Shown here one piece after another: positions 1-6,370 of a DNA stretch of 9,198 nt. Source of the stretch: Patescibacteria group bacterium UBA910 (GTDB taxonomy: Bacteria > Patescibacteriota > Minisyncoccia > Phycocordibacterales > DATDWN01); NCBI GenBank assembly GCA_002294445.1, contig DBEI01000064.1, forward strand, positions 8,161-17,358, in the 5' to 3' direction. How positions within the stretch are numbered: the first letter of the stretch is position 1; each line of letters starts with the position of its first letter. The position numbers were made by a program, and so were the translations under genes. Under the pieces are notes generated by a model. That model made no database searches. It worked only from the letters and a program-made list of their open reading frames with translations, and was not told where the DNA came from.

Positions 1-567
1 CAAAATATTTTTGAGGAAGCACAAGGTTCGTATACTGGAGAAGTTTCTGCCCAACACCTACCTCAATTTAAAGTGTCTTATGTGATTATTGGTCACTCTG
101 AACGACGGGTGCGAGGGGAGAGCGATGCGTCAGTATCTAAAAAAGTAAGTCGAGCACTTGAACATAAACTCATACCTATATTATGCATTGGTGAATCTAG
201 TCGAGATGATCATGGTGAGTATTTATCTTTTATTAAACAACAGCTTGCATCAGGCCTTTCAGGTGTTTCAAAGATGCAGATTGGTGATGTGGTAGTTGCA
301 TATGAGCCAGTGTGGGCTATTGGTGCTAAGGAGGCTATGAGTTCACATCAAGTACATGAGATGTCGCTTTATATTCAGAAATGTATAAAAGAGATGTATG
401 GAGCAATGGTGCCTATGCCAAAGATTTTATACGGTGGTGCAGTTAACGCGGATAATGCAAGGGAAATTGTTGATCATGGGCATGTCGATGGGTTGTTGGT
501 GGGACGGGAGTCACTGAAGGTAGAAAATTTTGTCGGAATTATTATGAATGTTGATCTCATTAAGTAA
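1..567 (+). CDS. tpiA: Triosephosphate isomerase, C-terminal part (5' end outside window)
   Basis: This gene encodes the glycolytic enzyme that interconverts dihydroxyacetone phosphate and glyceraldehyde 3-phosphate in the cytosol. The frame is open from the first base, so the gene begins upstream of the window. The GTG at 73 is an internal valine, not a start. Visible hallmarks, numbered from the first in-window codon, are GSYTGEVSAQ near residues 9-18, the catalytic-histidine motif IIGHSERR (His about 32), the catalytic glutamate in AYEPVWAIG (Glu about 102), and the phosphate-binding segment LYGGAVN followed by VDGLLVGRESL near the end. The N-terminal part with the catalytic lysine is not in the window. 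The TAA stop at 565-567 is followed immediately by the pgk ATG, so the two genes are almost certainly cotranscribed. No residue in the visible part departs from the family. The identification is firm. Confidence 0.97.
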   Translation, partial: QNIFEEAQGSYTGEVSAQHLPQFKVSYVIIGHSERRVRGESDASVSKKVSRALEHKLIPILCIGESSRDDHGEYLSFIKQQLASGLSGVSKMQIGDVVVAYEPVWAIGAKEAMSSHQVHEMSLYIQKCIKEMYGAMVPMPKILYGGAVNADNAREIVDHGHVDGLLVGRESLKVENFVGIIMNVDLIK

Positions 568-1698
568 ATGAAACATATACCAACTATAGAAGATGCGGGA
601 GATATTTCTGGAAAACGATTATTGTTACGGCTTGATTTGAATACTCCAGTTGTAGATGGAAAGGTTTCCGATCCGTATCGAATTGACCAGGTTATTCCAA
701 CTATCGATGCACTGAGACTTAAAAAGGCAAAAATAATCATCATTGCACACACAGAAACTAAAGGAAATACATCTCTCTGGCCAATGTGTGATTACCTTAA
801 TGGGTTTGTGAAAGTGCATTTTGCTAAAGAACTGTTTTCTGCAGAAACGGTTAGTATGATAGCTGATATGGAAGATGGTGATGTGGTTATGCTCGAAAAC
901 CTTCGAAGTGACGAGGGGGAAAAAGCAAATGATGAGAGTTTTGCTCGAAAACTTTCTCAATATGCTGAACTCTATATCAATGATGCTTTTTCTGTGTCAC
1001 ATAGAAAGCACGCATCGGTGGTAGGTATACCAAAATTCCTTCCTTCGTACGCTGGGCCACTGTTTATAAGTGAAGTGGATAATCTTTCAAAAGCATTTAC
1101 ACCCACACATCCGTTTGTATTTATTTTAGGTGGCGCAAAGTTTGATACAAAACTCCCGTTGATACAAAAGTATTTAGATAAAGCAGATAGTGTGGTGATT
1201 GCAGGGGCGCTTGCAAATAATGTGTTTAAAATAAAAGGCTTCGAATTAGGCACTTCACTTGTTGCAGGTGGGGATTTTGGTATTGATGCAATGCTTGAGA
1301 ATTCTAAATTTGTAGTGCCGGTAGATGTAACAGTAAAAAAGGCCGATGGAAGTGTGGAGGTGAAGGGGGCAGATGAAGTGCTATCAGGTGAATATATTGC
1401 AGATGCAGGTCCTCGTACTGTTGAACGTATTGGTGAGTTGGTAAAAAATGCATCACTGGTAGTATGGAATGGTCCACTTGGAAACTATGAAGTGGGATTT
1501 ACCGAAGAGACAGAAAAGCTTGCACAGATTATTGCACATTCGGAAGCAACCACTATTGTGGGAGGAGGGGATACACTCGCTTCTATCGATAAGCTCGGAT
1601 TGATGAATAATTTTTCTTTTGTTTCTACTGCTGGTGGAGCAATGCTCGACTTTTTGGTACATGAGACATTGCCAGGGATTGAAGTCTTGATAAGTTAG
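568..1698 (+). CDS. pgk: Phosphoglycerate kinase
   Basis: This cytosolic enzyme transfers phosphate from 1,3-bisphosphoglycerate to ADP and is an ATP-forming step of glycolysis. The protein has 376 aa, slightly shorter than the usual 390-420. Family landmarks in order are RLDLNTPV (21-28, for the usual RVDFNVP), ENLRSDEGE (110-118), NDAFSVSHRKHAS (138-150), AGPLFISEV (162-170), ILGGAKFDTK (186-195), WNGPLGNYE (300-308), GGGDT (332-336) and STAGGAMLDFL (353-363). The normally strong HLGRP motif is AHTETKG (60-66): the histidine is kept, but the arginine that binds 3-phosphoglycerate in characterised enzymes appears to be threonine. STAGGA replaces STGGGA near the C-terminus. The ATG directly abuts the tpiA stop with no spacer and no Shine-Dalgarno sequence, suggesting translational coupling. 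The gene ends in TAG ahead of a strong hairpin. The family call is secure; the effect of the substitutions is unknown. Confidence 0.96.
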   Translation: MKHIPTIEDAGDISGKRLLLRLDLNTPVVDGKVSDPYRIDQVIPTIDALRLKKAKIIIIAHTETKGNTSLWPMCDYLNGFVKVHFAKELFSAETVSMIADMEDGDVVMLENLRSDEGEKANDESFARKLSQYAELYINDAFSVSHRKHASVVGIPKFLPSYAGPLFISEVDNLSKAFTPTHPFVFILGGAKFDTKLPLIQKYLDKADSVVIAGALANNVFKIKGFELGTSLVAGGDFGIDAMLENSKFVVPVDVTVKKADGSVEVKGADEVLSGEYIADAGPRTVERIGELVKNASLVVWNGPLGNYEVGFTEETEKLAQIIAHSEATTIVGGGDTLASIDKLGLMNNFSFVSTAGGAMLDFLVHETLPGIEVLIS

Positions 1699-1725
1699 TT
1701 GGTGAATCTCGTGGCAACTATTAAG

Positions 1726-1775
1726 AACATGTAGCAGAAAAGCCTCCCTTCGGGGAGGCTTTTCTGCTACATGTT
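1726..1775. terminator. Bidirectional intrinsic terminator with 23-bp perfect stem
   Basis: The arms at 1726-1748 and 1753-1775 are exact reverse complements (23 bp) around a TTCG loop. The GC-rich core AGCCTCCC/GGGAGGCT is flanked by A4 on one side and T4 on the other, so it can terminate both pgk (+) and the convergent HIT gene (-). The right arm includes the HIT stop codon and its last two codons. The symmetric extension beyond the core is longer than a usual terminator needs. Confidence 0.9.
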
Positions 1776-2126
1776 TTCTTTAATCTTTTTTAGGTTTCCC
1801 TCAAAATCTTTTGGATCACCCGTTACATCTTTATTTGGAAATACCCAGATGTGAGCATGAGGAACTTCATCACCAATAATCTTTGAAAGTATCCATTCAG
1901 TATCAAATGCTTTTTGTTGTGCACGAGCTATTTTCTGTACAACTTCAAAATATGCTCCTACGTTGGGCAAGTCCCACACCCATCGATAATGTTTTTTAGG
2001 GATAACCTGCACATGTCCAGGGGATTGAGGATGAATATCAAGAAATGCTAAAAAATCTTCATCTTCATATACTTTATACGAAGGAATTTCTCCATTTACG
2101 ATTTTGCAAAATATACAATCATTCAT
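1767..2126 (-). CDS. HIT-family (histidine triad) nucleotide-binding protein
   Basis: This is a small 119-aa HIT-fold protein, probably a cytosolic hydrolase or transferase acting on nucleotide phosphoramidates or dinucleoside polyphosphates; the substrate cannot be read from sequence. The N-terminus MNDCIFCKI carries the zinc-type Cys-x2-Cys pair (C4, C7) and matches the usual start of the family, followed by SPGHVQVIPKKHY (35-47). An open frame extends further upstream to about 2240, but that part has no family similarity and would cross the promoter, so the ATG at 2126 is chosen. The catalytic loop reads GDEVPHAHIWVFP (85-97). The first two triad histidines (H90, H92) are present, but the third position is Trp94. 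H92 corresponds to the nucleophile, so the protein may still be active. The gene converges on pgk and diverges from recJ. It has a TGC-TATACT box six bases before the ATG and no Shine-Dalgarno sequence. Confidence 0.92.
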   Translation of the reverse strand: MNDCIFCKIVNGEIPSYKVYEDEDFLAFLDIHPQSPGHVQVIPKKHYRWVWDLPNVGAYFEVVQKIARAQQKAFDTEWILSKIIGDEVPHAHIWVFPNKDVTGDPKDFEGNLKKIKENM

Positions 2127-2132
2127 GGGTAC

Positions 2133-2141
2133 AGTATAGCA
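2133..2141 (-). promoter_or_regulatory. Extended -10 promoter of the HIT gene
   Basis: On the minus strand the sequence reads TGC-TATACT, an extended -10 element, with only six bases (GTACCC) before the ATG at 2126. A start site about seven bases downstream of the box would fall on or next to the start codon, predicting a leaderless mRNA. No clear -35 box was seen. Confidence 0.6.
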
Positions 2142-2159
2142 TTTTTCAAAAACATGCTG

Positions 2160-2168
2160 TGTTAAAAT
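2160..2168 (+). promoter_or_regulatory. Extended -10 promoter of recJ
   Basis: The sequence TGT-TAAAAT ends six bases before the recJ ATG (2175). As at the HIT gene, it predicts a leaderless transcript, and no Shine-Dalgarno site is present. The two boxes lie on opposite strands within the 48-bp gap between HIT and recJ. Confidence 0.55.
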
Positions 2169-2174
2169 TGTGAA

Positions 2175-3908
2175 ATGAAAACCTATCGACTCCGGGAGAA
2201 GCCAACTGATGTGATCAGAGAAAATCTCAAAGCGTATCATCCGCTACTTCAAGAACTTTTACACGCACGAGGAATTACAGAACATGCAGATGCTGAAGTG
2301 TTTATTTCTCCAGACTACAATGTGCATATTCATAATCCGTATTTGTTAAAAGATATGGATAAGGTGGTACAACGAATACTTCACGCACTAGAGAGAGGGG
2401 AGCGTATCGGAATTTTTTCTGACTATGATGCAGATGGTATTCCTGGCGCAGTGGTGATTTCTGATTTTTTTAAAAAAATTGGATATGAAAATTATGAAGT
2501 ATATATTCCTCATCGTAATGATGAAGGATATGGAATGAGTCATGAAGCAACAGATTTGTTTAAGAGTAATGGGGTGACACTCATGGTGACGATTGATTGT
2601 GGGATTGCAGATGTAGAAGAAGTTGAGTATGCACACTCTCTTGGTATTGATGTTATTGTCACTGATCACCATCTTCCACATGAAGTGTTACCTCCTGCGT
2701 ATGCAATCATCAATCCAAAACAACCGGGGTGCGAGTATCCAGAAAAAATGTTGTGTGGTGCAGGAGTGATATGGAAGGTGGTGTGTGCGCTTTTGCAGAG
2801 TGATGATTTTAAAAAAGAATATTCAGTGAATGAAGGGTGGGAGAAATGGCTTCTTGATATGGTTGGTCTAGCAACACTTTCTGATATGGTACCGCTGCGT
2901 GGAGAAAATAGAGTGATCGCATCGTATGGTTTGGTGGTATTACGTAAGTCTCCACGACCCGGACTTCAAAAACTGTGTCAGATATTAAAGATGAATCAAA
3001 TACATCTCACCGAAGAAGATATTGGTTTTATGATTACTCCACGTATCAATGCCGCATCTCGTATGGGTGTGCCACGTGATGCATTTTTAATGCTGGGAGA
3101 AACTGATCCTGTGCATGCAGGATTGATGGCGGAACACTTGAATGGAATCAATGATGAACGTAAGGGTGTGGTGGCAAGTATGGTTAAAGAAATTAAAAAA
3201 ATAATTTCTGAACGAGAAGATGTGTTAGGTGATGTGATTGTGCTTGGTAATCCAAAATGGAAACCATCACTCCTTGGACTTGTTGCAAACTCATTTGGTG
3301 ATGAACATAACCGTCCAGTTTTTTTATGGGGAAAGGGTGATGATACATTTGATGGACATGTGGTGTTTAAAGGTTCGTGTCGTGCTGGTGGTGATACGCA
3401 TATTGTGAAATTGATGGAACATGCAAAAGATGCTTTTTTAGATTTTGGTGGACATGCTGGTGCAGGAGGTTTTTCGGTATCGTTTGATAAAGTGCATGAA
3501 TTGGAGGATCGATTAAATACTGCGTTTAAAGAGTTACAAAATGAACGAAGTGAACCAGATCCTGTTGTGTTAGATCAGGAGATAAGTATTGATGATATTG
3601 ATTGGGGTTTGTATGCACATATAGAAAAACTTTCTCCATTTGGTATTGATAATTCAAAACCTCTTTTTATTATTTCTGGTGCGGTAATCGGCTCTATGAA
3701 ACAGTTTGGAAAAGAAAAAAATCATCTTGAACTCACGTTTCATAAAAAGAACGGAAAGAGTATTCAAGCAATTGGATTCTTCTCTGACCCAAGTAAATAC
3801 AAGGTTACACTGGAAATAGGTAAGAAAATAAATCTCATCGCACACATAGAAAAATCAATGTTTCGCAATTTTCCTGAGCTTCGGTTGAGAATCGTGGACG
3901 TGATATAG
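2175..3908 (+). CDS. recJ: Single-stranded-DNA-specific 5'-3' exonuclease RecJ
   Basis: RecJ degrades single-stranded DNA 5' to 3' in recombination, mismatch and base-excision repair, using metal ions bound by the DHH phosphoesterase core. The protein has 577 aa, the usual size for the family. DHH-domain motifs seen are SDYDADG (82-88), TIDCG (139-143), TDHHLP (163-168), the segment INPKQPGCEYP followed by CGAG (179-197), and LSDMVPLRGENR (235-246). The DHHA1 domain shows GSCRAGGD (400-407) and GGHAGAGG (425-432). The C-terminal region after about residue 455 has the expected character of the RecJ OB-like domain, including LSPFGIDNSKP. All key metal-site aspartates and histidines visible by motif are intact. 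The gene diverges from HIT and ends in TAG exactly one base before a 187-bp foldback element. No signal peptide is seen and the protein should be cytosolic. Confidence 0.96.
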   Translation: MKTYRLREKPTDVIRENLKAYHPLLQELLHARGITEHADAEVFISPDYNVHIHNPYLLKDMDKVVQRILHALERGERIGIFSDYDADGIPGAVVISDFFKKIGYENYEVYIPHRNDEGYGMSHEATDLFKSNGVTLMVTIDCGIADVEEVEYAHSLGIDVIVTDHHLPHEVLPPAYAIINPKQPGCEYPEKMLCGAGVIWKVVCALLQSDDFKKEYSVNEGWEKWLLDMVGLATLSDMVPLRGENRVIASYGLVVLRKSPRPGLQKLCQILKMNQIHLTEEDIGFMITPRINAASRMGVPRDAFLMLGETDPVHAGLMAEHLNGINDERKGVVASMVKEIKKIISEREDVLGDVIVLGNPKWKPSLLGLVANSFGDEHNRPVFLWGKGDDTFDGHVVFKGSCRAGGDTHIVKLMEHAKDAFLDFGGHAGAGGFSVSFDKVHELEDRLNTAFKELQNERSEPDPVVLDQEISIDDIDWGLYAHIEKLSPFGIDNSKPLFIISGAVIGSMKQFGKEKNHLELTFHKKNGKSIQAIGFFSDPSKYKVTLEIGKKINLIAHIEKSMFRNFPELRLRIVDVI

Positions 3909-4095
3909 CAGAAAAAGGTAATACTATTTTTTAACGTCCTCGTCTTTTACCAAACAAAACATAATTTTCTCCGCTTACCGCAGACTCGCTACGCTTCGGT
4001 CCTGAGTACAGGACTAAATGCTCACAGCTGGAGAAAATTGTTGTTGTTTGGATTAAAAGTCTGCGAATGTCAAAAAATAGTATTACCTTTTTCTG
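3909..4095. repeat. 187-bp foldback (MITE-like) element with 24-bp perfect terminal inverted repeats
   Basis: The ends 3909-3932 and 4072-4095 are perfect 24-bp inverted repeats, outer end CAGAAAAAGGTAATAC and inner end T6. The pairing continues inward imperfectly. CTTTT (3944-3948) pairs with AAAAG (4055-4059). CCAAAC (3950-3955) pairs with GTTTGG (4046-4051). AATTTTCTCC (3963-3972) pairs with GGAGAAAATT (4030-4039). A tip hairpin GTCCTG-AGTA-CAGGAC lies at 3999-4014. The left half holds a small unpaired segment (about 3976-3997) that the right half lacks. There is no meaningful ORF and no obvious flanking duplication. The element starts directly after the recJ stop and ends 18 bases before the rnhA ATG. 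It could be a non-autonomous mobile element, a structured RNA or a long two-way terminator; the sequence alone does not decide. Confidence 0.85.
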
Positions 4096-4097
4096 TT

Positions 4098-4106
4098 TGG
4101 TATACT
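4098..4106 (+). promoter_or_regulatory. Extended -10 promoter of rnhA-comEC
   Basis: The sequence TGG-TATACT ends seven bases before the rnhA ATG (4114) and lies two bases outside the right arm of the foldback element. Any -35 contact would fall inside that arm. It predicts a leaderless or nearly leaderless transcript covering rnhA and comEC. Confidence 0.6.
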
Positions 4107-4113
4107 GATTTTC

Positions 4114-4806
4114 ATGAAAGCAATTATATTTACTGATGGATCATCAAGAGGGAACCCTGGACCTGGGGGGTGGGGTGCTATTGTGGTGGAAGGAGAAACA
4201 GTAACCGAGCTTGGTGGAAGAGAGTCAAAGACAACCAATAACAGAATGGAGCTTACTGCAGTTGTTGAAGCGTTGAAACACACAAAAGCAGATGAAGTGA
4301 TAGTGCACACTGATTCGAGCTATCTTATTTCAGGTATCACTTCATGGATCGAAGGATGGAAAAAAAATAATTGGAAAACAAAAACAAAAGATGATGTGCT
4401 CAATAGAGATCTATGGGAAACGCTTGATGAGGTAATCAATACACGAGAAGTGTTGTTTCGAAAAGTTTCAGGTCATGCGGGTGTACCCGCGAACGAACGA
4501 TGTGATGTGATCGCAACTTCTTATGCGGACAATGATTCAGTGAAGTTGTATCATGGTGTGCGTGATCACTATAATGTTGATGTGGAGCAAACACAGGCAT
4601 CGGTGGGTGCAGTAGAAAAGAAAAGTAAATCAAAAAACTCCCACCCTGCATACTCATATATCAGTTGTGTGAATAAAGTTGTGAAGGTACACAAAACTTG
4701 GGATGAATGTAAAGAACGAGTACATGGGGTCTCGGGTGCATTGTTTAAGAAATCAATCAGTGCAGAAGACGAGGCACACATTATTAGTGAGTTTGAAAAA
4801 CGGTAA
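4114..4806 (+). CDS. rnhA: Ribonuclease HI with C-terminal hybrid-binding/viroplasmin-like domain
   Basis: This enzyme cleaves the RNA strand of RNA:DNA hybrids, removing primers and R-loops in the cytosol. The protein has 230 aa against about 155 for E. coli RNase HI. The catalytic domain is complete: D8 in FTDGSSRGNPGPGG, E46 in RMELTAV, D67 in HTDSSYL, H121 in VSGHAG and D131 in ANERCD. A charged linker (about 160-177) leads to residues 179-227, where AYSYIS, HKTWDECKERVHG and FKKSIS follow the pattern of the hybrid-binding (viroplasmin-like) domain. In eukaryotic RNase H1 that domain is N-terminal; here it is C-terminal. It would be expected to raise affinity or processivity on hybrids (inference). 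The ATG follows a -10 box at seven bases. The TAA stop is three bases before the comEC ATG, suggesting one operon. Confidence 0.95.
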   Translation: MKAIIFTDGSSRGNPGPGGWGAIVVEGETVTELGGRESKTTNNRMELTAVVEALKHTKADEVIVHTDSSYLISGITSWIEGWKKNNWKTKTKDDVLNRDLWETLDEVINTREVLFRKVSGHAGVPANERCDVIATSYADNDSVKLYHGVRDHYNVDVEQTQASVGAVEKKSKSKNSHPAYSYISCVNKVVKVHKTWDECKERVHGVSGALFKKSISAEDEAHIISEFEKR

Positions 4807-4809
4807 CAT

Positions 4810-6336
4810 ATGTTACTGTTTTTTGTTTCAAGTTTGTGCGGTATTGTACTTTCGTTTTTACATCTTTCTCTTACATCACTTTTAGTGTGTGTACTGATTG
4901 GCGTGTTATCTAGTGTGTATTATTTTTTTACAAAAGATGAATACCTAAAAAACTTTACACAACTCTGTGTGCTTGTGTGTGTTGGGTTGGTGGTGGGGCA
5001 GGTGAGAGTACTTTTGATTCACTATCCTGATGTATCACCAATACAGGAATTACATTCAAAAAAAGTTGCACTCCGTGGAACAGTGGTTCGTGAACCTGTC
5101 TCTGATGGTGAAGCGCAGAAGATACAGGTTCATGTAGAAAATATTTTTGTGGGAAGTACAACGCATACAATAGATACAGATGTTTTAATTCGTACTCACG
5201 CATTTCCAGAATTTTTTTATGGGGATGTGTTGGTCGCTTCAGGGACACTTCGTACTCCTGAAGCGATCATAGAAGAAGATGGTAGACATTTTGATTATCA
5301 AATGTATTTATTCAAAGATCGTATTACTCACACACTTTCTTTTGCTACGGCAGAGAAGGTGGCTGAAAAAGGTAGCAGAGTATTAAGAGTGCTTTTTTTG
5401 ATAAAAAGTCGGTGTGTAGATGTTATACGTGATGTCTTGCCTGAACCACATGCGGGGTTATTGTCTGGAATACTTCTTGGTGTGAACGCTTTGCCAGAAC
5501 GTGTCACTAATAATTTTCGTACCGCTGGGCTTTCACATATTGTAGTGCTTTCTGGCTACAACATTACTGTGGTAGCAGAGAGTGTTTTGGCGCTGATGAA
5601 AATAATTGCTGTTAAATTTGCGTTTGGAGTGTCATTGCTGGGAGTATTGTTATTTGTTCTTATGTCTGGAGCAGGAGCTTCTGCGGTGCGGGCAGGGATC
5701 ATGGCAAGTATTGCGTTGGCAGGAAAACAGTTCAATAAAACATATGATGCGTCTCGGGCGTTGGTGCTTGCGGTGTGGGGAATGATAATATGGAACCCTT
5801 TTATTATTTTATACGACCCATCTTTTCATTTATCAGTACTTGCTACAGTAGGAGTGATGTATGTTACTCCGATAGTTTCTCGGTATCTTTCGTGGATGAC
5901 AGAAAAATATGGACTCAAAGAATTGTCAGCAACCACACTTGGTGCACAACTTGCAGTGCTTCCGTACATACTGTACATGTCAGGAAATTTTGGAGTGTTC
6001 GCATTTCCTGCAAACTTTATAGTGTTACCACTTGTACCACTTACTATGTTTCTTGGATTTTTAACTTCTGTGTTTGGGTGGGTCTCTCGATTTTTGGGAT
6101 TGATTCCAGGAGTTCCAACCTATCTACTTCTCTCGTGGGATTTGTTCATTGCAGAAAGTGTTTCAAAATTTCCGTTTGCAACTCTGCATGTGCCACACAT
6201 CCCAGTGTTTATTCTGGTGATTTTTTATAGTGTGTTTGGTTTCTTTTTGTATCGTTTTAACGCAAGGGTACATATAAAACAAAATCCGAGTAAAGCAGAG
6301 CTATACTCGGATGATGATTCGGTGGTGAAATATTAG
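4810..6336 (+). CDS. comEC: ComEC/Rec2-family DNA-uptake channel protein, lacking the metallo-beta-lactamase domain
   Basis: ComEC forms the inner-membrane channel that carries single-stranded DNA into the cell during natural transformation. The protein has 508 aa; full-length ComEC proteins are commonly 700-800. Hydrophobic segments lie at about 3-40 and 52-70. A soluble OB-like region follows (about 85-180, with VALRGTVVREP and the family signature FDYQMYLFKDRI). The polytopic Competence domain runs from about 212 to 483, with GLLSGILLG (216-224), GLSHIVVLSGYNI (240-252) and GASAVRAGIMA (289-299). The C-terminus ends at a hydrophilic tail, where longer homologues continue into a metallo-beta-lactamase domain. 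A matching separate domain is encoded at 7011-7886. The gene lies three bases after rnhA with no Shine-Dalgarno site. Its 3' end overlaps a probable terminator for the convergent SOD gene. Confidence 0.93.
   Translation: MLLFFVSSLCGIVLSFLHLSLTSLLVCVLIGVLSSVYYFFTKDEYLKNFTQLCVLVCVGLVVGQVRVLLIHYPDVSPIQELHSKKVALRGTVVREPVSDGEAQKIQVHVENIFVGSTTHTIDTDVLIRTHAFPEFFYGDVLVASGTLRTPEAIIEEDGRHFDYQMYLFKDRITHTLSFATAEKVAEKGSRVLRVLFLIKSRCVDVIRDVLPEPHAGLLSGILLGVNALPERVTNNFRTAGLSHIVVLSGYNITVVAESVLALMKIIAVKFAFGVSLLGVLLFVLMSGAGASAVRAGIMASIALAGKQFNKTYDASRALVLAVWGMIIWNPFIILYDPSFHLSVLATVGVMYVTPIVSRYLSWMTEKYGLKELSATTLGAQLAVLPYILYMSGNFGVFAFPANFIVLPLVPLTMFLGFLTSVFGWVSRFLGLIPGVPTYLLLSWDLFIAESVSKFPFATLHVPHIPVFILVIFYSVFGFFLYRFNARVHIKQNPSKAELYSDDDSVVKY
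6278..6312 (-). terminator. Probable intrinsic terminator of the SOD gene, inside the comEC coding end
   Basis: The arms ATCCGAGTA (6284-6292) and TACTCGGAT (6304-6312) are perfect 9-bp complements around an 11-base loop. On the minus strand the hairpin is followed by the T-rich run TTTTGTTTTAT. This is the layout of a rho-independent terminator for SOD transcription, located about 58 bases past the SOD stop and within codons near the comEC C-terminus. On the plus strand no T-run follows, so comEC would not be stopped here. Confidence 0.65.
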
Positions 6337-6370
6337 TTAGCAACTAATATTGCAAAACCTGTTTTTTGTT
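6329..6370 (+). terminator. AT-rich hairpin at the comEC stop, possible weak terminator
   Basis: The arms AATATTAGTT (6329-6338) and AACTAATATT (6342-6351) are perfectly complementary with a 3-base loop. The left arm contains the comEC stop codon. A T6 run lies 10 bases further on (6362-6367). The stem is AT-rich and the spacing to the T-run is long for a standard terminator, so this is only a moderate call. Confidence 0.45.

Noticed and set aside
73..75. GTG at 73 as the start of the triosephosphate isomerase gene
   Set aside because: The upstream in-frame codons encode family sequence (GSYTGEVSAQ), so the gene continues upstream beyond the window.
625..1253. Minus-strand open frames within pgk (and similar ones within recJ, rnhA and comEC)
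   Set aside because: They lie entirely inside genes with unmistakable protein motifs, have low-complexity composition and no start signals.
2127..2240. N-terminal extension of the HIT gene to an upstream ATG at about 2240
   Set aside because: The extra residues show no family similarity, cross the divergent promoter and run into recJ. MNDCIFCKI at 2126 is the usual family start.
3909..4095. The foldback element as an integron attC site
   Set aside because: attC sites need RYYYAAC and GTTRRRY core boxes at the ends. The ends here are CAGAAAAAGG and its complement, with no such boxes, and no integrase is in the window.
3909..4095. The foldback element as a complete insertion sequence
   Set aside because: At 187 bp it has no room for a transposase, no usable ORF and no visible target duplication; only a non-autonomous or non-mobile reading is possible.
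5775..6230. 151-aa open frame on the plus strand within comEC
   Set aside because: It is a shifted-frame shadow of comEC, rich in Cys, Ser and Tyr with no family signature, while the comEC frame carries clear motifs.
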